64,000 nt of DNA from positions 35,102,295 to 35,166,294 of the forward strand of contig CM072513.1 of NCBI GenBank assembly GCA_036898135.1, given 5' to 3'. Positions 1-28,015 of the stretch are shown here, one piece after another. The notes beneath the pieces were generated by a model. It was not told where the DNA came from, searched no databases, and saw nothing but the letters and a program-made list of their open reading frames with translations. Made by a program: the position numbers and the translations under genes. The first letter of the stretch is position 1; the number at the start of each line of letters is the position of its first letter. Origin of the DNA: Oncomelania hupensis (Eukaryota > Mollusca > Gastropoda > Littorinimorpha > Pomatiopsidae).

Positions 1-1929
1 GCTAAGAGCACTACAATAAAATTGCTCAGCTCGGTGATAACGTGACGGCATTTGTTTGTGAAAAAAAAACAAGCGTGAAAAGTGTCCAAATAAATTCTGT
101 CTTGTGTGTTCCATGATATCCCGATCAGTGAAAATAATGATGTAAAAATGCAAAAATTACCCCTTTTTTTTAACTCTTTGGTTCCCGGATGATGTTAAAC
201 AATCAATAGTAAGTTAATTCTTTTCCTTAGTATGATAATTTTGCAGTTTATTCTTAACATATGTTCATTTAGATCTATGTTCCTGCATTATGAGCACGTG
301 TTGTTTCTACTTTGCATCTACAGAAGCTGAAACATACAGATGATCAAAGCATTTGGACCAGAAATTAATATATAGACGTGTAGGGAAATAGCTCTCGTTA
401 AATAGGCAATGTATATGTGTGTGCGGATTTTTTTTATTTTAAAAAAAAATCAGTTTGCAAGGGATGACGTGAGATATACGCTGACGACACATCAAAATCC
501 TGGGTGTTTTTAAATTTATTTTTCTTTTCAGCTCTGTATGCTCATTCTCCAAGTGGATCTAGATATTATTATATCTAGGTATGTGAATAACATATAATTA
601 CCAAATATTATCATGCTTGAAAGAGCACGATTGATAGCAAAGTTCCAAAGGAAGGGAAATGTGCGTTTACAAAGCAGAAATTGCAAGAAGGGAAACACTT
701 GTCCTCTGAATGTATCAACAATAACACGTGAATGCAGGCATGAGGCTGATACAGATAGCAGCGTTTTGAGTCCGTCACTCTTATTTTCGGTGGTCACTGA
801 CCCTACAAAATCTGTTTCCCAAATTTCCATTTCCATCGGACACTAAACACAGCTGATATCCAACTTTGATTGTAGCGCTGCATTGCGGCCACGTTTCTCG
901 AGGATAAAACAGAATTTACATTTTCAATGAGCATCTACTTCGCATTGAATAAAATGTGTGAACTAAGTTTTAGCTCAACTGAACCGTTAAACACCCAAAC
1001 AACAAACAGTCAAGCACACGGACAGACACACTGAGACAGATATTCAGACATACTGAGACAGACATAATACAACCTATGTGCTCTAACCTTTAAAGCGGGA
1101 GTGTAACAAGATGATAATTGAAGGTAATGTCTGCAAAGTTTTAAAACACTCTGATTACCTTTTCATGTAAACTGAGGTGTTGGACAAAAACTGCAAGTTT
1201 TGACTAAGGGGTATAGTAAGTGTAATCTATTTAGATCAACTTTTAGCTCGGCGACCTTTGCTCATTCTTTTGTGTGAATAACAATGTGATAGTAATGATT
1301 GTGGGTCGACAACGTTTCAGAAAATTCAATCTACTTTTTCATTAGTTTTTGTATTTTTAGTATCTTGAGGAAGTCAAAATTAAAAGCTTTTGTAGTCTTA
1401 AAAAGTGTTACCGTCTCACTGAAATGTAATTTTTAATCACAAAAATATTTGAAATTTACTTACAAAGCATACTTCTACCTTGCTGGTGGTTGTCATGCCC
1501 AAATCTTAATTTTCTTTCCATCTGTGCAGCTGTTTACTAGTAAACTACTTTTTTTTTTCAAGTTTGCAACCCAATCAATTCTGCTCTAATTTGAAAGTAC
1601 ACCACGGTTGTGCATGTGTGGTTTGATGAAGCAGAAGGAGGGGAGGGAGGGAGAGTAGGAACCCGAAATTAGGTTAGATGTGTATATAGACGTATGTATC
1701 GTTTTTAAAATAAATATTAAATGTGTTGGGTGTTAGTACAGTTTAACTTTAATTTCATTATTGTATAGGACTGTGATATCTTGCTCGTAAACCTTTTTTT
1801 GTAATGGCTCTTTGTGATAACTGCACCCTGGCTGAATTTGTGATTGGATGGAAACAGCATCTTCTGTGATAATTTGTTTTACATTTTGTTACATAATTTG
1901 CTAAAATAAATTAATAGTGTGGGTGTGTA
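1..1929. other. No gene seen
   Basis: AT-rich DNA with scattered short frames and no recognisable domain. Part of it may be the FAXC 3' flank, although the 3' UTR end cannot be placed. Confidence 0.5.
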
Positions 1930-2135
1930 TTTGTTCATCCATATACAATCGTATCCTACATGTTGTAAAGATTTTAAACTAATATTACTATATTACTTTA
2001 TACTATGTTTAATTTTTTACTTGCATTTTTATTTTTATTTTCATTTTTATTTGTTTTATTTTAGTGATCAAGTGCCTGTCATAATTCCTTGTAAGAGGTA
2101 ATAAAGATTTGTTGAATTGAATGGAATTGAATTGA
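1930..2135 (+). mobile_element. LINE/SINE 3' tail with (GAATT)n
   Basis: GTGCCTGTCATAATTCCTTG, AATAAAGATTTGTTGAATTG and repeated GAATT units form a non-LTR-type 3' end. A related end is at 20,400-20,465. It lies just beyond the FAXC stop codon on the opposite strand. Confidence 0.5.
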
Positions 2136-2402
2136 ATAATATAAATTTTGTTTGCATTTTATGTATTCTCAGGATGTTTGCTTTAAAATAAACCCCATTT
2201 GAGGAAATTCTATCCACTTTGATTTCAACGTACCCAACTACCTTAAAGTAAAATCTGTACACTGATAAAGGTGTAAACCTGTTCATGATTGAATGAACAT
2301 GCTGCAAATGTGCAGTAGAACTATTTTTGCTATGTCGATATCAGCTGATGTTTAATACTATTAACGTCCTCGGGAGTATTAGTACTGCTCATGATAATGG
2401 AA

Positions 2403-19404
<17,002 letters not shown>

Positions 19405-19619
19405 AGTTTTGCTGCTACGGTTAAGAAGCGTCGTCGATGGGCCTTTTCTGTAACTTTGTATGAGTTTTGGTTGGCTCCCGTGTCACAGTTTACTTTAGCA
19501 GCGTGGGGTTCCGGTGCATGCTCTTCTAAGCCACATCAGTAGAGTACATTCGTACCAGAACAGGAACGGCCGTGTTTTTTGTTGTTGTTGTTTTTTGGTT
19601 TTTTTTTTTTTTTTTTGGT

Positions 19620-19860
19620 AAAATAAATTCCAGATATCTGGACATAGTTTGAAATAGCCAGGAATGAGAACGTTTCTAATATTGTTCTGAAGTTTGGCCC
19701 CAAAATTGGCTCAGTCGATTTGGATAATGTTTTGCATGCAGATAGTTCAGAATATGACCTATATCATATTCCATGTTTTCATTTTGTTCCGTTAGGATAA
19801 AGTCGATCAATTCAAAACACCGCCAGGAAAATTAACACTTTTGAAAATTTTTATTCTTCG
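19620..19860 (+). repeat. Family D dispersed repeat, partial copy D4
   Basis: CAGATATCTGGACATAGTTT opens it and GTTAGGATAAAGTCGATCAA with ACACCGCCAGGAAAATTAAC closes it. The middle of D1/D2 is missing. It lies about 200 bp upstream of the FAXC start codon. Confidence 0.6.
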
Positions 19861-19879
19861 GCGATGTGTGTGGGTGTGT

Positions 19880-20300
19880 GTGCACGTGAAAAAACGCACA
19901 AATGGGTTTCAGACCTTGTCTTTCTTAGTAACAAATGGGTTTATTTGCTTGGAACCCACTTTTTTTCCAGGACCCCACTTTTTTCTAAGTGCGCGGGAGT
20001 GCTCTTTTAGTGCATGGGAGTGCAGTTGTAGTGCATAAGAGTGTTTTAAGTACACAGGAGTGCTTTATCCGGGACGGAGAAAATATAGTCAATTTTCGGA
20101 GAAATTTTTAAGAAAATTCGACCTATATATATATATATTTCGTCGCCTATAGGAGACGAACTAGGTCAACTTTTTAGACGGAAAGAGCCAATTTTGACTT
20201 AGATTCTTACATTTCTAGAAGAAGTTTGCGTTATTTCCGTCAAAAAATCACTTTCCGATTCCTACATTCTTAAATAAACCCAGTTGTGATGTATTGCAAA
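19880..20300. mobile_element. Family F foldback element, copy F1 (inverse orientation)
   Basis: Contains the complement of the F3 G-rich end (CAGGACCCCACTTTTTTCTA), GTGCATGGGAGTGC-type repeats, and a hairpin CGTCGCCTATAGGAGACGAA followed by CTAGGTCAA as in the F3 hairpins. TG-repeat flanks both sides (19,866-19,885 and 20,309-20,320); the left end shares GTGTGTGCACGTG with the F3 right end. Confidence 0.6.
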
Positions 20301-20509
20301 TATGGGTGTGTGTGTGTCTATAAATACATTTAAATTGCTTGCCATTTGGTATACCTCATGTTGTTTTTTTCACGTCTGAATGTCTTTTATTCATTTGAGC
20401 AACGTTTAATGCCTGTCAAAATTAATTCCTTATACAGATTTGTTGAAATGAATCGAATTGAAGAAGCATGGTAAGGTCATGCAATAAGACGGTAAATCTT
20501 CATTGTTCT

Positions 20510-20680
20510 TCGTCGGGATGAGGTAGTAGTACCAGGGGCATTGTGCTCAGTCGTCTGGGCATCAGAAAGGCACCTAATGCCAGTGGGCGCATCGGGCGGC
20601 TTGAGTTAGATCCTGTATCGGCCGGCGCCTTGAGCGGATCTGCAGGAGCTGGAAAAGCGCTATATTAAAAAAAAAAAAGG
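20510..20680 (+). mobile_element. LINE/SINE 3' end with poly(A)
   Basis: GGCCGGCGCCTTGAGCGGAT and GGAAAAGCGCTATATTAAA lead into a 12-base A run. The AAGCGCTATAT...A end is typical of CR1/L2-related 3' ends and of SINEs that use them. Confidence 0.5.
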
Positions 20681-20878
20681 TGTTACAATTCAAAGTGGGC
20701 AAGGGACCAAACTTGATTTTATTTCCTTGAATTTTAAGCACCCAATGTAATAGCGAATCGACAGATATAAACCTCTATATGATTTCTGTCTGAATAACTA
20801 TTTAGGCAGTGAAAAGGGCTTCTTCACACTTGATTCACTGCATAAAGATGTATACGTCTCGTGTAACAAGTTTCCTTC

Positions 20879-21498
20879 TTCGGCACTTGGTCAAGGACAG
20901 CCTGTAGATTCTCATAAAAATCCTCCACTTCGCTGTCGTCATAGTCTGATGTTGGGGCATAGGCCTGGATGATGGTGATGTTGAAAGGGGCTGCTCTCAG
21001 GCGGATGGTAATGAGTCTACTGGAGACTGGGCGGCAACCCATGACGGTGGCTAGAATGTTCTTGTGGACCAATAATCCAACGCCGTGTTCGTGCCTGTCA
21101 TCTCTACCACTGAAATAGAGCTTGTGGCCTTTGTCGGTCGTTGTTTCACCTAGGCCATTCAAGCGCACTTCGCTGATGCCTAGAACGTTCCATCGATAGT
21201 GGTCCAACTCGTGGGCCAGTTCTTCTAATTTTCCTTCCGCAGTTAGGGTCCTGACATTCCAGGTTCCTATGACGATGTTGTTTCTCGTGCGGATCTTGCT
21301 AAATTGTCCATCAGTAGCATATTTAACACCTCCGTCCTGGTTGCCAACGGAAGGCGCGGTCCTTGTGCCGGGCGACGACCGATCCGGTATGGAATTAGTG
21401 GATTGTATCATCATGTAGTGTGTCTTGGGCAAAAAAAAGACCTGGCGGTGCCCAATCCTCTCCAGGCTGTTGGCCACAGCCAAAATCCACGAATACAA
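20879..21498 (-). pseudogene. RTE endonuclease N-terminal part (inverted segment)
   Basis: The frame contains the AP-endonuclease blocks NIVIGTWNVRTLTAEGKL, NVLGISEVRLNG, GVGLLVHKNILATVM and ITIIQAYAPTSDY. These correspond to the first catalytic Asn and Glu motifs of LINE APE domains. The frame leaves the element at the breakpoint (QVPKK) and continues into flanking DNA. Confidence 0.85.
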
Positions 21499-21689
21499 TG
21501 TGGCTCGCCTTGGCCCTGAGCACGTGGTCGTTGAACCTGTAGTAACGTGAGGTTCCTCCGCCCTGGCCGGTGACTTCTGTGTAGAAGACTTTCACCCAGT
21601 GATGCCGTGCTAACATCACCCCTGTTAGTCGCCTCTTACGACACGTCGGGAAACGTTGGGTCTATTCTATTTAATGCCCGAACCCACAG

Positions 21690-24236
21690 TCCTTGACCAA
21701 GTGCCGAAGAAGGACATAGTCATAGTGCAAGGCGACTGGAATACCAAGGTTGGCCAAGATGCTCACCACAACTGGGGAGACACATGTGGACCCCACTGCA
21801 ACAACGAGACAAATGACAGGGGTCTGAGACTCTTGGAGTTTGCCAGATACAACAATCTGGTACTGGCAAACACGCTTGGTCTCCACAAAAACTCCAGACA
21901 ATGAACATGGCACAGTCCTGGCGGGGAGCATCACAACCAAATAGACTACATAATGGTCAAGAAACGCTTCAGATCAAGCATCAACATTGGCAGGACACGC
22001 ACTTTTCCAGGAACAGACATCGGAAGTGACCACGATCTCGTGATGTCTTTCCGGCTCCACTTGAAGAGAGTAAATACAGCAAAGTACACTAGATTGAAGT
22101 TCGACCTGGACAAACTGCAAGACCCGGAGGTGGCAGAACTATTTCAGGCCACAATTGGAGGGAAATTTGCACCACTGCTCATTTTGGGGGCTGGTGAAGT
22201 AGATGTCAACACCATGACCACCACCTTCAACTCAGCTGTGACAGATGCCGCCACTGAGATCCTTGGCAAGCACCGACCAAAGAAGAAGCCGTGGGTCACA
22301 CCTGAACTTTTGGATCTGTGTGATAAACGAAGAGAGATAAAAAAGAAAAAGAACACCTCACAGGGAGCTGACGTCTACCGAAAAATTAACAATGACATCC
22401 GAAAAGGCATGCGCACAGCAAAAGAGAACTGGATAGAAGATCAATGCCAGGAAATAGAGAACAGTCTGAACAAGAACAACAGCAAGAAGGCCTACCAGAC
22501 TGTGAAGCGGCTGACAAGTGTCAAACAGCCCAAAGTCTCCACGATCCAAAGCAAGTCTGGCATAATTATGCCTTACAGAAGAACAAGAAGTCATGGACAG
22601 ATGGACCGAGTACTGCTCTGACCTTTACAACCATACACCAAATGGAGACCCATCAGTTCTAGCATGTCCCGAGAACAGAGAAGAAGAAATCCTCCCAATT
22701 CTCCGGGAAGAAGTTGGGGCAGCAGTGCAATCGCTAAAGAAAGGGAAGTAAGCGGGAGTGGACAACATACCCGCGGAACTGCTACAAGCAGGAGGAGAAG
22801 CGATGATTTATGCCCTCACCATTATCTGTAACAAGATCTGGCAGAGTGGGGAGTGGCCTATACCATGGACCCAGTCGCTTGTCATCACTCTTCCCAAAAA
22901 AGGTAACCTTCAGGAGTGTGAAAATTACCGCACCATCAGCCTCATCAGCCATTCCAGCAAGGTCCTCCTGAAAATAATACTCAACAGGTTGAAACCCCAG
23001 GCTGAACAAATCATAGCTGAAGAACAAGCAGGATTCAGGGCAGGGCGAAGTACCACTGAGCAGATTTTCAACCTCAGAATAATCTGTGAGAAATACCTAC
23101 AGCACCAACAACATCTATATCATGTGTTCATAGACTTCAAGAAGGCGTTTGACCGAGTCTGGCATGCAGCTCTAGGGGCAACATTGAAAGTGTACAACAT
23201 CAGCCCTAAAATTATTGAAGTCATCAAAAGCCTGTATGACAAGGCTACCAGTGCAGTCCTCCACAACAGCGCCATCGGGAACTGGTTCAGAACAACAATC
23301 GGTGTGCGTCAAGGATGCCTACTCTCTCTAACACTCTTCAACACCTTCCTAGAGCGCATCATGTCAGATGCTCTTGCAGACCATGAAGGCACGGTCAGCA
23401 TAGGGGGTAGAGCAATCTCCAATCTTCGTTTTGCAGATGACATTGATGGATTGGCTGGAGAGGAACAAGAACTTGAACAGCTGGTACAGAGGCTTGACAC
23501 CACCTCCAGAGCCTATGGAATGGAAATAAGTGCAGAGAAGACCAAAATGATGACCAACAACACCAATGGCATCAACACGGACATCAAAGTCCAAGGCCAA
23601 TCCCTCAACACAGTGCATAGCTTCAAATATTTAGGAGCCATTGTATCAGACAATGGGTCCCGACAGGAAGTCCTCTCCAGGATCGCACAAACAACTGCTG
23701 CCCTGACAAGTTTGAAGCCCATTTGGAAAGACAGGACTATCAGTCTACATTCCAAAGTAAGATTGCTGCGCTCCCTTGTCATCTCCATCTTCCTATATGC
23801 TTGCGAAGCATGGACCCTCACAGCAGATCTCCAACGAAGAATACAAAGCATGGAGATGAGGTGCTACAGAAGACTTCTGGGCATTTCCTATACCCAAAAC
23901 ATCACCAACGACGAAGTCCGACAGACCATCACACAAGCCATTGGACAACACGATGACCTGCTCACAGTGGTGAAGAAACGGAAACTCCGATGGTATGGCC
24001 ACGTCACCAGATCATCAGGCCTTGCAAAGACTATTCTATTCTGCAAGGCACAGTGCAAGGAGGTAGAAGAAGATGGAGACCGAAAAAGAGGTGGGAGGAC
24101 AACATTCGAGATTGGACTGGTTGGACACTGAGTGAAGCCATCAGGGCTGCTGAGGACAGAGAAAGATGGAGTATGCTGGTTAAACGATCATCTGTGGTGC
24201 CCCTACGACCTTCGGGTTACGGGACAGGATAGGAGG
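21690..24236 (+). pseudogene. RTE endonuclease C-terminal part and reverse transcriptase
   Basis: Sense frame with APE blocks (DWNTKVG, IDYIMV, SDHD) then RT: AGVDNIPAELLQAGGEA, LPKKGNLQECENYRTISLIS, AGFRAGRSTTEQIFNLRII, FIDFKKAFDRVWH, GVRQGCLLS, and the catalytic FADD at 23,430-23,441. The C-terminal block LYACEAWTLTADLQRRIQSM and WYGHVTRSSGLAK follows. It is disabled by TGA near 21,900-21,902, a frameshift near 22,575, TAA near 22,749 and a small (about 5 bp) CTATT duplication near 24,031. The RT frame 22,758-24,040 is otherwise open, so the copy is fairly young. Confidence 0.9.
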
Positions 24237-24599
24237 ATAGGTAACAAGTTTGCTTTTTTTATTATCTTGACCCTACTGTCAGCGGACGTGTGTAAAATAT
24301 TACGGCGAACACAATACCTTCAGAACAGATTATTCATTTTCATTAGTTCCAGAGCTGTAAAGCTTTGGAGTTATTGTTTTTGGCTTTTTCCGTCCGGCGT
24401 CCGGCGTTTGGGTCACATGAATACTAGGGCTGGACAAGATGTCGCCCACTGTCGCGTTATGTGTTGTCGAGATTTCCCAGTAAACCGGACCTTGGACACG
24501 CGCACCGGTATACCGTAACGTCGCGTTTCCGAACCTGAATCCAGTTACGTATCGGTAAAACCGTCCATCCCTATCGTAGCGCGTATTAGGGTACCGTTA

Positions 24600-24740
24600 A
24601 AAAATGGAAATCACTCCCTGTCAAAACAGAAATGGAAAATTCAAACTTTAACGGTTGGTTTGAGCAAGGAAAGACCGTTTAATGTAACAACAATGTGAAT
24701 GTTAGCTAGGGTAAACTAATTTTCGTCAAAAATTAACAGG
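24600..24740. repeat. Family H repeat, copy H1
   Basis: AACAGAAATGGAAAATTCAA, ACGGTTGGTTTGAGCAA and AGGGTAAACTAATTTTCGTC recur in the same order at 63,345-63,490. Short, non-coding and diverged. Confidence 0.65.
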
Positions 24741-24996
24741 AATCGGCCTGGGAGAAGAGGGGAGGGGAGTGTTAGAGGGTAGAGGGGGGTGGGGGTAAAT
24801 CGTTTGGGACAAAGTTAAAAGAAAAGATAATAAATTGAACTTGCCAATATTTGGGTACGTTTGAGGCGTCGACGCAACAGCCATAGGCTATCTTTTAAAG
24901 TCAGCTTACTCGTGTACATAGGGCCTTGTTTGTTTCCATCACAGGGGCGTTAACCAAATATAATGGATCCTCAATAGTAAAGAGATAGCATCGGTA

Positions 24997-25118
<122 letters not shown>

Positions 25119-25399
25119 CCTTCAAAGTTATAATGCATGGACGGGTCCTAAACAAACAAACTGTCATAGGCAACAACAGTGGTCTGAATTCAAAACGTCT
25201 TGTAAATTGATTGTTTCTTTGCAGATTTAGTTCCAGACTTCATGTTGTTTTTGTCTATACATCGTAGTACTTGCTGTTGTCACTTGGGACTGCAAACATA
25301 GTGAGAAAGATGATCGTTATACCCCCTTTTTGTACAACCGTTGAACATAAAATCCACTTTTTGCTTCTTTGTCCAACGTATAAAATTTAAAATCCCACC

Positions 25400-25600
25400 T
25401 GGGGTGGCCTGGAAGCATAGTTGATAGGAAGCTGGTTTCATATGCCGATGATCGCGGGTTCGAACCCCATATAGTACGGACTTACCTTACTTAGGAATGA
25501 GACTTTTCAGGACACCGAGGGTTTTCTCCGGGTCCTCCGGTATATGGCATTGGATGCAGTCAATTTAAATTTCATAAATACAAACCTTGGGGGTGGCAAA
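25400..25600 (+). mobile_element. Family C tRNA-derived SINE, copy C1
   Basis: It has a tRNA-like head with A-box region GGCCTGGAAGCATAGTTGAT and a perfect B box GGTTCGAACC at 25,457-25,466, then a body with ACTTTTCAGGACACCGAGGG. It is a SINE and not a tRNA gene because the acceptor stem cannot pair and the same body recurs at 43.2 kb. Confidence 0.75.
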
Positions 25601-26076
25601 ACACAGATGGAAATGTTTCACATAAAATAAGGAACACCAGCATTTTGCTTGATGGAGGGCATAACAGGGACAAACCTTTGAAGTGGGTAAAATAAAAAAA
25701 AAGGTGTCAATAAACACCTCTTTGATGTACTGGATCACAAGACGTCGCCGTTGCTCTCAGTCGTGGTGCAGCCTAGAAATAGGATCGTCGCTCTATAGAC
25801 TAGTGTCCATTAATTTATTGTTCACGCTTTCATCATCACCACTATCACCAATACGACCCAAGCCATAAAATAGGCTCACATTGTACTCTCATCTTCCCAT
25901 TCCACCCCTCCCCACCCCCACTCCCACCCCCAGCCTTCTCATCTTATACGCCGGCGCTCGAACGCACAGACGCACACAAACACATACGCATAAATTCACA
26001 CACGCACGCCCACAAACACATATACAAACATACCCACAGAAACACACACAGTCTCAGAGAAACACACACATTCAAG

Positions 26077-26482
26077 GGTGTATTCATGGCAAATTGGGAT
26101 TTTGGACAAAATATAGTCATCAAAAAGAGTGTCGTTGTTTGTTTTTTTCCCGAAAAGAACGCAAAATTCATTTAAAAAAAAAGTAAGAATTAGATTTTTT
26201 AAAAAAAATTTTCCATCAAAATGTTGACCCATTCCGTTTGCCCTAACCCTTTACTTCAAATTTGTCCAGAAAACAGCCCGTCCCGGATAGAACACTCCCA
26301 TGTAAGCTTACTTAAAACAGTCTCATACACTACAAGAGCACTCCCATGTGCTAAAAGATCACTCCCATGTAAGCCTACATGTACTTAGAAAAAAGTGGGG
26401 CGCTGGAAAAAGTGGGGCGTTAGCTAAAAACCCCATTTTGTGCATAAAGAGGCAGGTTTAGCACCCCATATGTCCATGAATA
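26077..26482. mobile_element. Family F foldback element, copy F2
   Basis: Inverted ends GTGTATTCATGG and CCATGAATACAC. Inside, CACTCCCATGTAAGC-type repeats and ACTTAGAAAAAAGTGGGGCG with GTGGGGCG again, as in F3. CA-rich repeat lies on both sides (25,960-26,070 and 26,483-26,545). Confidence 0.65.
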
Positions 26483-27458
26483 CACGCCCACAGAAACACC
26501 CACATTGACACATAGAAACACACACGCACACACACAATACACACATCATCCCTCTACTCCTCTCTCCCATCCCAGCCCAAAAAAAAAGACTGCCCCCTCA
26601 ACCTATCCGCCACCTGCAACTTCTTCGCACATACCCATCATATAATATAACATTTTCTCCCACTGTTGCTTTCGGCTCAAAGCTGTACTGGAGAGGCTGA
26701 TGTCCTATGTGGCTAGCGCGAACGCTGTGCCTTGCTAGACGCGAGCTTTCTACAGCTAGCCTTTATGCTTGCTGCTAGTCACATGGCGAGTGGGATAGGG
26801 CCTGACAATCTTCCTTAGCTCCGCAAACGCTGTTTTGTCTGGAACTTCTGTCACAGTGGTTGGGTGTCCGTGGGATTACAAACCAGCGCACGTGCTACTG
26901 GAGAAAGGTTAGTGACATTTAAAGGAAGAGTGCTGTAGTGACATTTAAGGTTAGCAGTGGTCTGAGGACTTGGATTTGTCTTGATAAAGAAATAGTTATT
27001 AAATGAGGGGGTGAGGGGGTTTGAGGGCAGGGAAAGAGGGTACAAATAATAAAATGAACCACAGACAATATAAATTTTGAGAGAGAGAGAGAGAGAGGGG
27101 GGAGGGGAGGGGATAGAGAGAGAGAACATTAATTATTTTTCATGTTTATTTTATTATCACCTAACTTTCTGTTCCTGGTAGAATGGTAGTTTAGCTATAA
27201 GTTATCTAGATCTACATTTTTTAATGATGATGTGGTGGGGGAGGTTTAAAGAGAAAGTTATCTGGACGTGGTAACTTCTGGAAATGAAATAGACGGTCAT
27301 GATGAAATGATAAACAATAGGAAAGTGCCCAAAAGTCACAGAAAACTTTTCTCGTCCTTATACTTCAGTCTATAGTTCTTACTTATAAAATGAGTAAAGG
27401 GGTTATTTTCTTATACTTTTTGTAATCTTGTTTTGTTGGTTTTTGTGTTGTTGTTGTT

Positions 27459-27558
27459 GCTTCTTCTTCTTCTTCTTCTTCTTCTTCTTCTTCTATAGTC
27501 ACAGTGTGAGTATGTATCGCACAAGGAATTAACGTTCATGCCACAGAATGCATGCGTA

Positions 27559-27616
<58 letters not shown>
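27459..27616. repeat. (CTT)n and (AAT)n microsatellites
   Basis: A (CTT)n run at 27,459-27,494 and about 19 AAT units at 27,559-27,616. Confidence 0.95.
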
Positions 27617-27617
<1 letters not shown>

Positions 27618-27904
27618 AGGATGCTATGTACGCGCCTTTCCCCAAGGCTCAAAGCGCGGCGATCTATACCAACATACACGAACACCTGTCTCATTTACCA
27701 TCACACACACCATATACACATACGTCACTCAAACAGGTGGTGTAAAGGCAGGGAGATCGCTATTAGAAGACGGAAGAAAATCGAATTTTTATTTTTGAAA
27801 TTTTTATATTGACTGCATCCTGCACCATTATTGAAATCGACTAGTTTATACGCTCATCCCAAGTATAATATACCCGCGATTACGCGGGTAACCGGTTAGT
27901 AATT

Positions 27905-28015
27905 TGATTTTTAAAAAGGTTATGAAATAAATTAAAGGTGTCACCGTAACCTTTTGGTCGATGGGGATGGAAGTGTTTGGGACATTCTTTTTCTCTGGGC
28001 CAGCTTAATGAGGGC
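27905..28015 (-). mobile_element. Family B SINE, old degenerate fragment
   Basis: The stretch with CCGTAACCTTTTGGTCGATG and CTGGGCCAGCTTAATGAGGG aligns at even spacing to the 3' half of B2/B3 (CCCATAGCCTTGTGGCCGTA, TTGGGCCAGCGTAATGAGGG) but is far more diverged. The CR1/L2-like LINE starts immediately after it. Confidence 0.6.

Larger units (their letters stand above)
20874..24240 (+). mobile_element. RTE-type LINE with 5' inversion (twin priming)
   Basis: The 3' part, 21,690-24,240, is in sense: the rest of the endonuclease (GDWNTKVGQD, NDRGLRLLEF, GSDHDLVM), then RT. The 5' part, 20,874-21,685, is inverted: minus strand TWNVRTLTAEGKLEEL, GISEVRLNGLG, IIQAYAPTSDY, LDQVPKK. The two parts overlap at the breakpoint (about 24 bp encoding VLDQVPKK). 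An 11-bp duplication GTAACAAGTTT flanks the whole (20,863-20,873 and 24,241-24,251), so it is one insertion. The 3' end is a GGATAG repeat. Confidence 0.9.
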
